From contig NC_051101.1 in NCBI RefSeq assembly GCF_901709675.1, positions 12,852,501 to 12,916,500 on the forward strand: a DNA stretch of 64,000 nt, written 5' to 3'. This stretch comes from Syngnathus acus (Eukaryota > Chordata > Actinopteri > Syngnathiformes > Syngnathidae). The notes below the pieces were generated by a model. The model did no database searches and was not told the origin of the DNA. It saw only the letters and a program-made list of their open reading frames with translations. This document shows, piece by piece, positions 1 to 14,096 of the stretch (position 1 is its first letter; every line of letters starts with the position of its first letter). Made by a program: the position numbers and the translations under genes.

Positions 1-102
1 GAACTTGTCATGGAGCCCAGACGCTCGAGTATGCTCCTCCATTATGAAAGAGCGCAATCTCACTCAGTCGGTCGGGGAGACGCAGAGCAGCGACAAAAAG
101 GA

Positions 103-125
103 GGGGGGGGGGGGGGGGGGGGGGG
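103..125. repeat. Poly-G run (23 bases)
   Basis: An uninterrupted run of G on the plus strand. Such runs can form G-quadruplexes and are often mis-sized in sequencing, so the exact length is unsafe. Confidence 0.9.
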
Positions 126-2179
126 ATATAACTGCCGTTCATTCTCCCATATTTAATGTGTTTGACTCCTTTTTGCCAAGATGAAACAAAAAGGAGGTGC
201 ACCAGGAGATGGATGAAGGATGAGAAGAAACGGAAGGAGCCAGTGAGAGGAGGGATGGCTGAAAAGAAAGGAATCAAGGGAAGATGCAAGTGAAGAAAAG
301 AAGAAGAAATGGATGAGAGGAGGATTTGAAGAAAGAGAGGAGTGAAAGATAAAATGTTATAAAGCCTCCCGTGCACTGGAAAACACACATGAGTGTGTGC
401 GTGTGTGTGTGATGCAAGCCTGGCGGGCCCTGCTGTAATCGAGGCCGGATGGACAGCAGGGCGAAGAGTTGCAGCAACCCTGCAGGCTACACACACACAC
501 ACACGCTTCATTATTTTTGGGGTGTTGGTGTTACTTGTTCATTCTTTCACCAGACTGACTTCATCTCGCCATCCTTTGTCATCTCTTCTTTTTTCCCCCT
601 CTTCCCTCTCACTTGGCTTTCTCGTCATCTTTCCCTCCTCTTCATCTTCCTTGACTGGACTTCATCGTCACTTCCTGGTTTTCAACTTCAGCTTCATCAA
701 CTCCCTTCTTTATCTTGACTTCCTAACCTTGCCCTCTCTTTTGTCATCCCTCTCTCATTCTCTTCGTCCTCCTCCTGTTCACACCTCAGGTGAGAATGGA
801 TGATGGCAAATGTCTTCATTTGAAAGCTTATCAACACTCATTCCTCAAGTGAGAATAAAAAACGAATCAAATAAAGCTCCAGCACCCTTCCTTGTTAATT
901 TTCACTCCTCTCTCGCAGCTAATTATCAACGCCTTTGATCTGTCCGTTAACCCCCCCCATCTCCCCCTCCCCCCCTGTTAACGCTTCAATTAGTCAGCAA
1001 GCATTCGGGTGAAGATTGATCCCAGCCCACCAGACTTCTTAATGGACCTAATTAAACAGACAGACCAAGTGTGTGTGTCGGAACAATGGGTTGAACCGGG
1101 TGGTTACCACGGAAACGCCTCTCCAGTAGAACACCCGCCTTCCAAAAATTACACTAAAAAAAAAACACAAACTCCAAAATAGTTTTGGCTGTAAATTATG
1201 AATGAGTGTGTCGGCTCGACGTTTCCCCGCCGCAGGAAGTGATGTCACATTTATTATGCGCCGGTGAGAAGGCGTCCTGAGCTTACAAATGCAGCAAACC
1301 GAGATTTAACATGGGGCTGAATGCTACGAGCATTATTTTCATTATTCTTCATATTCATCTTAAAAGGGGGAAATGAACATATTTTATATTCAGAATATTT
1401 TTTGATGATATGTTCTGTGCAGTGTTGTGATTAATGTTTTAGTTGTGGGATAAGAAATAAACAAATTTTTATCTTGCTAAGGCGGCGGCCATTTTGTCAC
1501 TTAATGACATCACAGTTACCAGGGCTCAGGTCATAACCAATCACGGCTCAGAAACTGAGATGTATTATCGAAGAAGAAACTGTATTAAAAGATGAAAAGC
1601 CACGACTGGTCAGAAAGTCGGCCGTTTTAGTTCAAAGCCTCCATTTTAGGGTCATTTCTCCATTTCTAGTTGTCCTTCAAAGCCAAACCCATCTGGAGTT
1701 TTTCCTCCATTGACTACCAAATTCCATGTAAACTCGACTGGAAGAAGATTCGAAATTGTAAAACTGTAAAATATTCATCACTACCCATGGGGAGCTTTGA
1801 TGACTCTCCAAACTCGGCTAAGCTTTGAGCTTGACCAAATGTCTTCTGACATAATACATCTGCTGAACCACCACATTTCCATTAACGCCGTCGCATATTG
1901 CGCGTTTCATGCACTTGAAGGAGCGCCTAATGCGAGCGGGGACCGCAAACGCTTCAAAACGTCATCCATCCGACTCGTCATAATTTGTCCGAATATGTCT
2001 GAGGGGCATGAAAAAGATGAGAAACGCATCAATTCAATGACGCCAAGCAGCCAGCCATGAAGCTGCTCCCGTGTGTGTGTGTGTGTGTTCATGCTTAAGA
2101 GACAATGAGGCGTATTGAGGACAAGAAGGGCATGACAAACACAGAGTTTATGCCCTCTGTCATGTCAATAATGACTCTC

Positions 2180-2216
2180 ACACACACACACACACACACG
2201 TACACACACACACACT
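2180..2216. repeat. (CA)n microsatellite
   Basis: CA dinucleotide array with one TA-type interruption. A short (GT)n tract precedes it near 2071-2089. Confidence 0.9.
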
Positions 2217-3481
2217 GGCAATAAGTGGCGCCTGCTGCGCCCCGTCACCCGCAGGACCCCAGGGCGCTCTCCCATCCCTCGCCATTGTGCCCCCAATGTC
2301 GTTTCCCACCCCCAAGGTCCCGCCCCCCCAAATGTGATTGGCAGCTGAGGTTAAAGGGCGGCCCTGTTGTGTGAAAACATAAACGGTGGGAAACACAAAA
2401 GACAACAAGCGAGAATCCCAATTAGCAGGAGCGTCCTCATCGAAGGCTGAAGAAATGTTGACGGGTTGAAAAATATATTATTTGGATGAGAAATTAAGCC
2501 TTAGTTTCTGATTTTTATACATTTAATTTTTGGAGGAATTAAGACGTCATTTTCTATTCGATAATGATTAAGAAATGACATTATTTCAGGAAACCCATGG
2601 GGGGGAAAAAACAAAATTATTTGCAAATTAAGATGCATTTTAAACTTTCATAAACTGTCATTTTAATGAGTCCAAATGCTCATGAGAAAAAAAAAAATTG
2701 TGCAGCACACATCATCAGTCTGCATCATTTTACATTCAAATGAGGGGTTTAATTGCATCTGGTGTATACGAACACACTTGCATGCATGAGCACACACACA
2801 AACACGCAAGTCGATGCCCTCCCGCATGAACCCTCCCAAAACTGCTGTCAATCAAAGGTGCAAACAAACACAAAAGGCCCGCGAGTGGCCGCTCAGATCA
2901 GGCGAAGCGGCGCCCCTTCAGCCTGTCATGGCCGCTCAATGGAGCCTTTTGTGCGGCTCTTTAGCCCGCGTCGGGGGGCATAATTGGCCCGTGCAACCCC
3001 AACAAGGCAGCATTCGAAACAAGTTGTGTACACATTTCAAATAAAGCTAGCTAAAATGGCATTTCAGCTAACATTTATGAGTCAACATTTTCAGTGCTTT
3101 TTTAAGAATACATGGATTTTCGCTAATCGACTGTATACTTAATTCCCTTGTTGTCATATTTGAGCCCAAACGGCACCTTAAAACTAAGTCAACAGTTTTT
3201 GGTGTTGTTTTAGGGCTACGGAACAAATCATCCCGTTTGTTTATTGGCTGGTTTGTTAGCTTAGCGCTAGCCAGCTAAAGCCCCTCACCTCTCTGCGGGC
3301 CGTTAAATCCAACCAGATGCCCGTGTGCGCTAATCCTGCATGCAGCAGAAGGGTAGGGGGGCCTGGCCAGAGCCCTGTGGTACCCCAGGCCACAGAGCGG
3401 ATTCCGGTGGTGTCGGTTTTAGGTTTTTAGGAGACCTGACACCATCCCACAGCAGATGGAGGACACTGCTGTGTGTTTTTC

Positions 3482-3483
<2 letters not shown>

Positions 3484-3560
<77 letters not shown>
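3484..3560. repeat. (GT)n microsatellite, about 77 bp
   Basis: Near-perfect GT dinucleotide array followed by imperfect GT/GC units. It generates the long cysteine/valine or histidine/threonine open frames seen on both strands, which are not genes. Confidence 0.95.
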
Positions 3561-6500
3561 ATGCGTGTGCGCATGTAATACAAATAAACAAAATGCCGCC
3601 TGTGCTCCGGTGAGCAGGATTATTGTTGTTCAAGTGAACAGCAGTTGTTATGAGTTTCCGGCCAGTAATCCCAAAATACAGCATTAATTATTAAACAAAC
3701 TAGAAGCAGGAAATCATTTGAAGCCATTGTTGGACTTAATATTGGAAGCTAACATTTATCTTGCTTAGCGCTAATGTTAGAGAAGCTCGAATAAATGAAG
3801 CGACTAAAGAACTTAAAGTTAGCTTAACTGTCACATTGAAGCTAATATTGGAAGCAAAAGACTGACTTTAACTTGAGAAACTACGATTGAAGATTTTCTA
3901 GATTCGCGGTTTACTTTATCTTCGATGTGCTAGCATATGAGCTAATACTATTAGTGAGTCAGAGTGTGAAGAAAAAAATACAAATGGTGGCGAGACTTGT
4001 GCCCTGGACTTTAATGAGGTAGGCTGTTGCTATCACTGCTAATTAAGTCCGCCGCTTCGCTAAAACGCAGCGCTAATCCTGTTAGCCCGCAATCGAGGAG
4101 GAAGCGGAGGGAAAGGAACCAGGGCAAATTAGCGGAGAAGATGTGAAAATGAAACGATAGGAGGAGTGGCTGGGCTCCTCGCCGCACTTTTATTTCCCAA
4201 CTAGCCGAGCAGGAAATCGTTAGCCGCATCGTGTCGCCGTGACGCTACGCGGTCTCCTGATTAGCCGCCAAATCTGCATCTTGTTCTTTCCTCACAGTCT
4301 CCTCGACTTCTTCTCATCTTTGGAGCTTTATGGAGACAAATTGGGTGTTAGCAGAGTCTGTCGCCAGCGCGCGCACACATTCAACATCATGATGACCCCA
4401 ATAAAAACCTCATTCAATTAAAAAGTGAGCTCCCCTATGGACATTTTCTATCATTTTTGTCATATTTCAAAGAAATGTGACTTTTCATTTGAGAGTAATG
4501 TTCCATAAAGTGAGCATTGTTCTAGTTTGTCACCGTTTAAAAGTCAGACTGAAATTCATTCCCATAGATTCATCACACTTTTTACTCACTTTATTTCCTT
4601 CGACTTGTTTGAACAACTTGAACTATTACTTGCGCAAACCCTTTTTCCCGCCTGTGTATGTTCACTTGAAAGCATCTTTGGCAACATCTTTTCTATGTGT
4701 GTGTGTCCGGTTGCCTTATCTGTCCCAGTCGCAGACTCCAGAGCCTGCGGTACACATTCCACCAGCTCTGAACACAACGCCAGCTGGCACACACACACTC
4801 ACAATCGCACACACATACGCAAAAAACACACACGCACTGAAGTCTCAACCAAGCCTGCACATCGGAGGATAGCGCTCGAGGAAGTCAGAATGCGGAAGAA
4901 GAGGAACGTGTTTTTGATCAAAGCAACCTTTCAACGGTGAACTTTGACCCTGAGCTTGTGTGCGTGTGTTTGTGTGTAGCAACAGGGGTGTAATGTGAAG
5001 CAGACGCTTTGCAGGGGAACCGGATGAAGACGATAAGTGACAATGATGTGCAGATGGAGGCGGAGGTGAAAGTGGAGCTAGCACACTCAGCGGTTCTGGG
5101 TTTGAATCTCGCAAAATAGAGGACATAAGCAAGAAGTCAGTAAAAAGAAAAAGATACAACCGTGATGCTCCGATTAAGCTAATTTGCATAATCCCGCCCC
5201 CACGTCAAGTTACCAAAAGGTAAGCAGAGCAGCAATGCTAGCACACATTAGCCTTGGCTAACAGCGTTAAGCTAAATTGTCGACGTGAGCCGTTTGTGGT
5301 GCATGGCCCGACACCATTTTTTTTCTAGTCAGCTTATTTTCAAAATGTAGCTTTTTTTCTTTTTGGTCTCCTTTAAAGCAAGATGAAGATGAGGAGATGA
5401 AGGGGAGGAAGTGGAGGAAGTGCTGCTGAAGAGTCTGCAGGCTGTATGTTCAGCTTTACTCCATCAAGCTTGTTTTGAGCCCCGACCAAAAAAAGAAAAA
5501 AGAAAAAATCATCGTGCTGAGTCAGGTGTGCGTGCTTGTAAATGCGCGCCACTGCTGTTTGACCCGAGGACGAGACGTGAGGATGAAAAGAAAGTTCAAG
5601 ATGAAGGAAGAGGATGTTCACACTGAGCGAGCGAGCCGACACATCACAACCAATTTGAAGTGGGACGCTGGCGACCGCGAAAGGTCAAAGGCTCCGAGGG
5701 ACGTCTGAGGACAACGCGAGCGCTGCCTCCAGCTGTTGGACTCATTAACAATATTTGCTAATTAGACGGAATTTTTAAAAATTGCAACTCAGCAGATCTT
5801 GCATGTTCTCGGGGTGCGTTTGGAAAAAAAAAGTCAACGCAGCAAACTTTGCCTTTCAGTACATGGAAAGAAGCAAAAAGAAAAAAAAACCCTGAGCTTC
5901 TCTTAGGTTCAAGCGCTCTCCCGTCTCCTCGCTAACCTGCCCCAGCGTGCCCACGCCGCCGCTGTCATCTCGCCGCGCCGCCGACGTCCATCACCCGCCA
6001 CCGTCTGTCATCAACCCTTAACCTCCCCGCACCCCTTGGCGGCGAATTCCAGACGCGGGGGCCTCCTCGGACATCTGCGCGCCATCCGTCCATCTATCCC
6101 GTTTTCCATATCGCTTATCGTCACTTGGTTGACTTTTGGTGAAAGAAGCCGGGTCGACCTCTGACTGGTCATCAGCCGATCACGAGACGGCATTTGGATT
6201 TTGAAGCTCGTCTTGAATTAAGCCTCCTCTGACAGATAAAAGAGCAGAAGCAATTTCGCGAGGAAAACGATAACATTATTTTCAATTCGAGTTGCGTCGC
6301 CACGGCGACATTTGTCATGCGGTGCAGTTTGCAGGTGTGCAAAATCTAACGTTTGACGAGTGATTGGGTGTCAGATGAGGAGCCGCCGACATGGCGTCTG
6401 TCATCAACACAGCTGGAAGGGGACACCCCCGAAAAAAACACACACAAAGGCGCCACTTCACGTCTCATTGAGCAAAGTGAAGCATACCGGTAGTAACCAA

Positions 6501-7367
6501 AGTTTGTTTCATCGACTATTAAAAGAAATAAATCGGATTTAAAAAAAAATCCAAAATGTAAATCTTCCCAGATTAACGTGGGATTAAATTAAAATCACAA
6601 TTTTGAGATTCACGCATGACAACGTGCTTTCTGCTCGTGACGTGCATCATCGGTGACACACGCACAAACACACACGAGGCTCAAGTAGGTGTTAACGACT
6701 GCTGAGGCTGGACCTCTTGGCACGGAACCCCCTCCATACACACAACTACACGCACGCACATACACGGATTTATTTTTGCACACCTCTTCATCGTGGGGCT
6801 GGTAATCCAATATGAAGCAGGTTTGTGTTTGCGAAACTGCGGCTTCAAATCAGCTCTGACAAGACGAGCACCGCTCGCACCCTGGGGCTCATTTGTGTGT
6901 GCGTGCGCGCCTGTGCGTGTTTTGTCCTCGCCGAAGAGCTATCTATGCGACACTTGAAACAAGTTTAGACCTTTATTTTTACGGAAATTTGCATGTGTGT
7001 GTGTGTGTGCACAGGTTCATTGTCATAATGAATCTCCCTCGCCATGTATTTTGTTTGTGTTTACTGTGTGTGAGTGACAGTAGGGGGGGTGGAGTATTTT
7101 GCAATGGCTTATTTCTACCGGATGTTGATTTCTATTAGCAAGAAAATTGCTGTCATTAAATTGAGTCATTATTTCTATTCTTAAAATGAAAATGTGTGAA
7201 GTGAGTCACCACAGCGACAAAATGTGATGGACAGCAAATAAAAGTAGCTGGCATGAAAGCAAGTGTTTGTGTAATTAATTTGTGAGTGTGTGTGTGTGTG
7301 TGTTAGAATGGGTCCATGTGGTGAAGGAAGCATGTGGGTCAGGTTTCCAGGGACTGCTGGCAGCTGG

Positions 7368-7470
<103 letters not shown>

Positions 7471-8801
7471 ATGGGAGTCAGCCATGATTGAAGTAATTAT
7501 TACAACAGTCCCACTTGTACTTTCTACTTTGAGCTTTTAATTGACTACAAACAGACCTGAAGTCACCTCGTAACCTGGCAATGCCACCCGCATCCCAGAA
7601 TGCAACACTGCAGAGGACGCCATGACAGTGCGGAGTCTTTCATTTCGAATGGAACGGACATTTTTAGCTGAGGAAAAAGTTTTTTTTTTTTTTTTTTTTT
7701 GAAGTGCATATATTAAAAGAAGTTCTTGACTTCCTGATTGCTTGGTTGCCTTGGGGGACCGACTCCCCCGCCCCCTCCCCCCTAGGGAGACACAGATAAG
7801 CTGCAGGGCAAAAAGAGGAAAAAAGTTTGTCCCCAGGTCGTCCTCTTAGCCTGCAGAGGAACTCCCCGAGAGGCGGAGCCCGCAGGGAGAGGTGTCACGC
7901 TGGAGATTGACGGACAGGCTGCGGAGATGCCAAGTTTCCTAAGAGCATTCGCCACGCTGTCTTTCAAAATGACTTTGTTCAAGTCTGAATTTCAAACTTT
8001 CAACAAGAATAATGATAATAAATCAGCGGCGGGCCGTTCTGGGCACTAATGCAGGGGGCGACAAAGCACTACTTTTGTCCAAATGAAGCGCCACTAACAT
8101 GGTCCCGCAGCAACAAGACACCAAAGGATGGCAGCAAAGCACCACTTTTGTCCAAATGAGGTTCCTTCAAACTTTCCCATTCGGAATGTTATTTAATCTC
8201 ATATAAAACATTTTTATAATTTTCTTTGTAACGTACATTTTTATTTTTTTATTCCCACACAAAAATATCAATAATAACAGCAGGGGTTATTTTTTGTATT
8301 TTTTTTTTTGCTGTCGAAGGTCTGCTGACAGCTAAAGGATTTGGGAAATGTGATTGCCGTTTCCACGGTTACCGTTTGGACTCTCGGCTCCATGGGACGG
8401 GTACCGATGCTGATTGGACGACCTTGTCCTAGTTGGCCTCGCCCCAGGCTGCGGCTGATTGGCTGTCAATAAGCCATTAGGACGTTCCACGAAGGCCAAA
8501 GCGAAACAAAACCGAACAGTGAGAACACGCGCACAACTACTCTCAGCCTGGATAACGCCCCCTAGAGGCCATCAAATGCATTGCAGACAACAGGAGCACT
8601 TTAGTTGAAGTAATTCATATCAATTGCTTGAGCCACAGGTGCTCATCTGGAAGCTAGCATAGCATTAGCAAGCATTCACGCTAAACAAAACACATTTTTT
8701 CGGTGTGTGTGCTTTGTTCTCCTTTAAAAGGTCATTTCAGGGAGCGTCAGCATGTGGCCACCATAATTTATCCCGCGGCATTTTTGCACGCGCACAAACA
8801 T

Positions 8802-9122
8802 TAACACACACACACACACACACACCAGCGAGAAAACATGCATATCGAGATTGGTGTGATCAATGCTTGTGACAATGACAGACACACAAATGCACTCTCT
8901 GTGAAGCTCAGCTGCCTCCAGGACACACAATCCGATAGTGTTTGCGCTTACAAACACACACACACACACACACACACATCTACACACACACGGACTCACA
9001 GCAGTGGCAGGTTGCTTCGCGCCTTTGGCAAAATCCACAAATAAAGACAATAGAATAAACCTGTGTGACAAACCTCGTCTGTCACCTCGGGGCTCTCACA
9101 CACACACACACACACACACACA
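8802..9122. repeat. Cluster of three (CA)n arrays
   Basis: Three separate CA arrays lie near 8802-8825, 8955-8980 and 9097-9122, separated by unique sequence. They generate spurious threonine/histidine-rich open frames. No coding signal is seen between them. Confidence 0.85.
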
Positions 9123-9979
9123 TGCAAAAAGCGGCGACACAACCGGACGTTTGTGTAGCCGCAATGAGCTATAAATATTACTTAACGGCTTAATGAGGGA
9201 AGAGTCGGCCATTCCGACAGCCACGTAAACACTTTTGGTCCAAAGACTTGTGTGCTTGTATTGATGCAATCAAAGCCTTGCTTTAAATAAGTTTTTCCAT
9301 CCATAAATTAAAAAAAAAAAGATCAAAAAAACTTTCTCGCTACTGTGTTCAGAATATTGTTGTGTGAAATAATAATCAAAGTCGTCCTCTTTGTGTGCGC
9401 AGTTTGAATTTTCCTGGCCGCGATTTGGGCTCATTACAATCCTTTTGTCTCGCTGCGCTACTGATCTTTATTTGGCTGAGATAATCGTTTCTCTCGCGCC
9501 GCAAAGACAACTTTAAGGGATTAGAAATGACTGTTTGTCTCTGTGATCAACTCGTCGCTTTTTTGTTTTTTTTTAACTCAACAGTAGATGAAGAAAAAAA
9601 ATCATGAGTCTCTCTCAGTCACAAAATGTCGCCAGAGGCTTGTTGGCATTGAGGAGCAGCGAAAAACGGTTGCCTCCGTCCAAATTTTGCCACAAATGAG
9701 AACAGAATTTCACACCGCAACACAGCATCTCAGTCTCACTATTACGTAATATCTGTCCAAGTTGACTTTTTGACATGTTTTTCAAATGACCTTCTGTTTC
9801 GTCTTTTGGTTAGCTTAGCTTGTCTTTTGTCCATTCCAGACACGGTGGCGACCAATCAGACCCTGACGTGGCGACACATCCGCCCCCGGGTTTGACCGGT
9901 GACAAAAAGCAGAGCGCCTCAATCAGAGCTGGAGTTTACACCACGTTCAGCAGCGTGTCCCACAAATCACACAAAAGAC

Positions 9980-10008
9980 GGCCTGGCCTGGCCTGGCCTG
10001 GCCTGGCT
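9980..10008. repeat. GGCCT pentanucleotide minisatellite
   Basis: About five head-to-tail copies of GGCCT/GCCTG in a GC-rich patch. Confidence 0.85.
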
Positions 10009-10457
10009 CGTCCGCCGTAACAAAAACAAAGCTTCCTGTCGGAAGGGCCCGAGGGTCCGGGCGGCAGAAGCGGGGCCTGGGGGTCCAGGTGAGCAAACAC
10101 GGCTAATTAGCGCAAATAAACAAGAGCCACGCGGCTAGCTTGCGCTGATTGAACAAACGTGACCTGGATGCTGAGCCGCCGCCCAGATGGGGCCAGTTTA
10201 GAGTCGCGCTTAAACATTTACTTTGCTGGTGGGATGTGAGGTTATGGTCGGCGGCGGGACCAACATCTGGATGTCGTTTCATCTTGTCAAACAGGACGTT
10301 GTCATCCTGGACACTCGGCTACTTTTTTTTGAAAAGGGCTCAGTCTCAACTTTGCAGTTTGGATGAAGACCACATCAACCTTATGAAAATGACATCAATC
10401 GAGTTGAGGGGGAAGAAATTGACATTTTTATGGCCATGTGAAGGCCCTCTTGAAATT

Positions 10458-10633
10458 TACCGTAATTTTCGGACTATAAGTCGCGGTTTTTTTCATAGTT
10501 TGGGTGGGGGGGGGGCGACTTATACTCAGGAGCGACTTATATACATATATATGGTTTTTTTTCACTTTTTTGGGCATTTTATGGCTGGTGCGACTTATAC
10601 TCCGGTGCGACTTATAGTCCGAAAATTACGGTA
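10458..10633. mobile_element. MITE with long terminal inverted repeats, copy 1
   Basis: The element begins TACCGTAATTTTCGGACTAT and ends with the exact reverse complement, so the terminal inverted repeats continue through a shared GACTTATA-type core. The middle holds short repeated GCGACTTATACTC units and a G-run. The bounding TA at each end is compatible with a TA target duplication of the Tc1/mariner type, although TA could also be part of the repeat itself. No transposase frame is present, so this is a non-autonomous element. A second, almost identical copy lies at 46717-46887, which shows its borders and suggests recent mobility. The superfamily assignment is inference from the TA ends. 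Confidence 0.85.
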
Positions 10634-11147
10634 CATTTGGTCTTTGTCGAAAAAGTATCATCGCAAAAAAAAGGATAGTGATATGAAATTTGGTAGTCAT
10701 ATCTGACCCACCAAAACTTATGCTTAAAAAGACACATTTATGTTTGAAGCCTCCATTTTATGGTCACTTTGGACATTTTTTAGGAGTCCTTCAAAGAAGA
10801 TTTAAATTGAGCAAAGTTGGTGTACTTTTACAACTCAAAGAACTAAATTTAGTTGAATAGATACTTTTTTCTCTGCCTCGCTGATTGCTATGGTATGCCG
10901 GTGATGTATTAAGAGTTACACTTCATTTGTTAGCATAAACACACCCTCTGCTTCGAGCTAAATCACCAATCAGTGCAAAACGACTCTTCGCTTCTTCGTT
11001 TCCATGAATCAAATGTCGCAGCTGATTGGTTGAAGGCAAAGCAAACAGGCACAAAGACAAACAAAGTGCCTCGAACAAATAAAAGCACACACTTGATGAA
11101 AGTGACTGTCAATGCCAATGCAGCAACACGTGGGTGATGTTTTAAGT

Positions 11148-11180
<33 letters not shown>
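11148..11180. repeat. (CA)n microsatellite
   Basis: CA array within the presumed cadherin intron, followed by a mixed purine/CA tract. Confidence 0.9.
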
Positions 11181-11182
<2 letters not shown>

Positions 11183-11502
11183 AACACACGCTTGCACACA
11201 CACGTGTCAACAAACCACAAAAGAAAAAAAATATACTAGCCGACTGATTTAACTCCATAAAAGATAAAAAGTCTGTCACTGACTTGTATAATAGCAAAAA
11301 TATATATATTTTACTTGTTGAATCAATAGCAGTGATAGTTAGTCCAGTGAGCATTACATTTGCGAACACGTACGCGCACGCACGCACGCGCACGCGCATG
11401 ACTTAGATGCAAAATAAGTTCAGATGGGGGAAAACTATGAACTAAATGTTAATATGATGGGACAATGAAAATCGTTCAGTCCAAAATTCATGTTGCTCAT
11501 AC

Positions 11503-12421
11503 CTCTGTGTTTGTGGATCTTGACCATCACCTCCGCAGGCTCCGGCAGGCTGCGCGCCAGGAACACTCTTCCGGAGTCCCTCTCGATCTGCACCGGCGAG
11601 TCGGCTTCGGAGATCACCTCGAACCATCGCTGCTCGAATCTCCGGTCGGGCACCGTGAACACCACGTCTCCAACGCCGGCTTGATCAGGGACGCTCACGG
11701 CGTACGTCACCTCCTCGGCCAGGGCGCGCGACCTCCGCTTGGCCGGCTTGGTCCTCTCCGACCGACGCACCAGGACCTCCAAGACGACCGGCCCTCCGAC
11801 CAGCGGCTCCTTTCCGCCATCCTTGACGTAAAACCGGGTTGTGACTCGACTCAGTCCGCGGAGGGATCCCACCAGCGTCACCTGTCCAATTTCGGGGTCC
11901 ACGCGGAGCAAGTTGGACTCGGGTTGTGCGTAAAAAGTGACGCGCCCATTTACATCCGCGTCTCCGTCTTTGGCGTGGAGCCGGATCAACTCGGTGCCGA
12001 GCGGGGTGAACTCGTCCACCTCCAAGGTTCTATTACCGGTCGTGAAGTGGGGCGCGTTGTCGTTGACGTCCGTCACCTCCACCTGGATCAGCACCGGACC
12101 CCAAGCACACCGCTCTACAGTCAGCTCGTACATGGCGATGAACTCTCGGTCCAAACGTTTGGATGACACCAGAACCATGTGTCGCCGGCGTCCGTGGAGG
12201 TGAACGAGACGGAAGTCGGACGCGTAGCTCCCTTTCAGCGTGGCCCCACTACCGGGGCAGACACCGACTAGTACCGGCACAGCCACCCCGTCCACGGGCG
12301 TCCCGGCCGGGGAGTTCTCCGCGATTCTTCCTGAGTTGTGAGACCGACGAGCGGAGACGGGAAGCAGGTGGACGAAGAGGAAGAGGAGGAGAACGCGCGG
12401 GGATACTTCTTTTTGGACCAT
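11503..12421 (-). CDS. Cadherin-superfamily receptor, first coding exon (partial gene)
   Basis: This exon encodes about 306 residues and starts at the methionine complementary to 12419-12421, chosen because a hydrophobic leucine-rich signal peptide follows at once (residues about 9-24). Behind it is a first cadherin repeat with LDRE near residue 71 and the linker DVNDNAP near residue 118. A second repeat follows with DGDAD near residue 152, and then the start of a third. These motifs bind calcium between repeats, so the product is a cell-surface adhesion or signalling protein. The frame runs into a donor GTATGAG at 11502, leaving one base over (phase 1). The short tail read through to the stop at 11435 is intron. 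The repeats look more like the dachsous/Fat/Cdh23 group than classical cadherins, but I cannot fix the orthologue. The transmembrane and tail exons are not in the window. Confidence 0.8.
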
Positions 12422-14043
12422 ATTTCCATTAAAAAAAAATAAAACAACAAATTAACTTCTATACTGTCGATTTTCAGCCTTCTAAAATGACTACTTAGTC
12501 AAACTTCCTTCATTTAAGTCCCAAGTCTACAATTAAAATTTTAAAATCCATCTTCTGCGCCATGGGGAAAAAACCAGTTTAACATGATGGTTCTCTGAGT
12601 TGATCAAATTTCAGAAACACAAATCTACAAAAGTGAGACGTATCTCGCTAAGGAAAGGCGAGTTTGAACATCTCTGGATGGAGAGTGGAATGGGGGGAGA
12701 AGGGAGACCGGCAGAGGGAACCCAACGGACTCCATGTGGCTCTGTAGGAAACGCCCACACCACGCGGAAATGAGCCAATTGGAGAGCAGGATGGAGACTT
12801 GATTGACAGCCAGGAAAAGCGAAATTCGGGAGAGAGAAAGTCAGATTTGGTACCAGCAGTGTTGGTTCGTGGTGGGCAAATAGTGTGTTAAATATATATA
12901 TTTTTTACATCCTAATAACAAAATATGTGGTGGCTCGTTTTGCGAATCAAAGTTGTCTTTTTTTTTCTGCTCCGACCAACCAATCAGAGGATGGAAACAC
13001 GATGATGTCATCAAGGCTAATTTGAAAGCTGATTGGTTAAAAAAAACATTTGAAATTGCTAATCAAGTTTAAAATACGGCGGCTTGTCAGATTTGATTGA
13101 CAGGGCAGCATATTGATGCTGTTGTCTGATTAGGGGGAAAAAAAATCTTCACATTCGCATACACAAGTGAAGACACTGTTGGGAATTGATTAAAACAATT
13201 TCATGGAATGATATTAGAATTTAGGCTGTGACTGTAGGTCACTGCCACTGATAGACTCGAAACCTTTGATTGACATGGTACCTAATAAAGTGGCCTGTTT
13301 GTATTATTTATTCATCCTGGGGGTTCTTTTTTTGGTCATGGTAAATAAATTTGCCAGGTCATTAAGCGAGAACACAACAAAGTGTCATCAATACCCGCCC
13401 TGACACTTGTGATCAATCTAGATGCTGATTGGCTGGCTCCATTGTGCTCACCATAGATCATGTATTGATCCCCAAGGAGGCAAAGATGGTCGCTCTTGTG
13501 TTTTGACTAATTGCTTTGTGATGACATCACTTGTAAGCAACCCTGCAGCGTTTATCCGTCAGCTTAGATGTTTAGAATTGAAGAGGGAAAAAAAATAAAA
13601 GGCCACTTTTGCAGACATGAATGTGTTTTCTTTGCTTTGAAAAGAGTGACAGCTCAAAGCTGCGTCGAGAAGAGGAAGCCCCCCCTAGGAGACGTCAGAA
13701 TTATCTCCACATGTTGGCGGCGGCGGCCTGATGAAAGCTAAGCGACGCTTTCAGAGCGAGATGGCAAAATGATGTGAAGGATGAATAGAATCACTTTGTT
13801 TGCTCTTTCTTTTTTAAATGAACTTCTTTCCATCGAAGCGCGAGTAAAAAGAATCACACCCAAATCAAGAGGATTTTCAAACATGAACAGAATTTGAATC
13901 ATTGAGGAGGTCAAAGGAGACCACAAAGTGACATCACGTGACCCCACGGTGAGGTCACATGACCAACCTCATCCATACTCAGGACAGATGCATTTGCAAA
14001 ATGTCACACGGCAATCTGACAACCATCAACCTGAGTGACACAT

Positions 14044-14045
<2 letters not shown>

Positions 14046-14094
<49 letters not shown>
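14046..14094. repeat. (GT)n microsatellite
   Basis: Pure GT array of about 24 units. Confidence 0.92.

Positions 14095-14096
<2 letters not shown>

Noticed and set aside
3340-3687. Open frames over 85-115 codons on both strands, rich in Cys/Val or His/Thr
   Set aside because: They are translations of the GT/CA microsatellite and exist on both strands. The same applies to 7282-7491, 8938-9174, 19250-19558 and 14035-14427.
11465-12166. A 233-codon plus-strand frame opposite the cadherin exon
   Set aside because: It is the antisense of a real GC-rich exon; it lacks a domain and the sense strand shows clear cadherin motifs.
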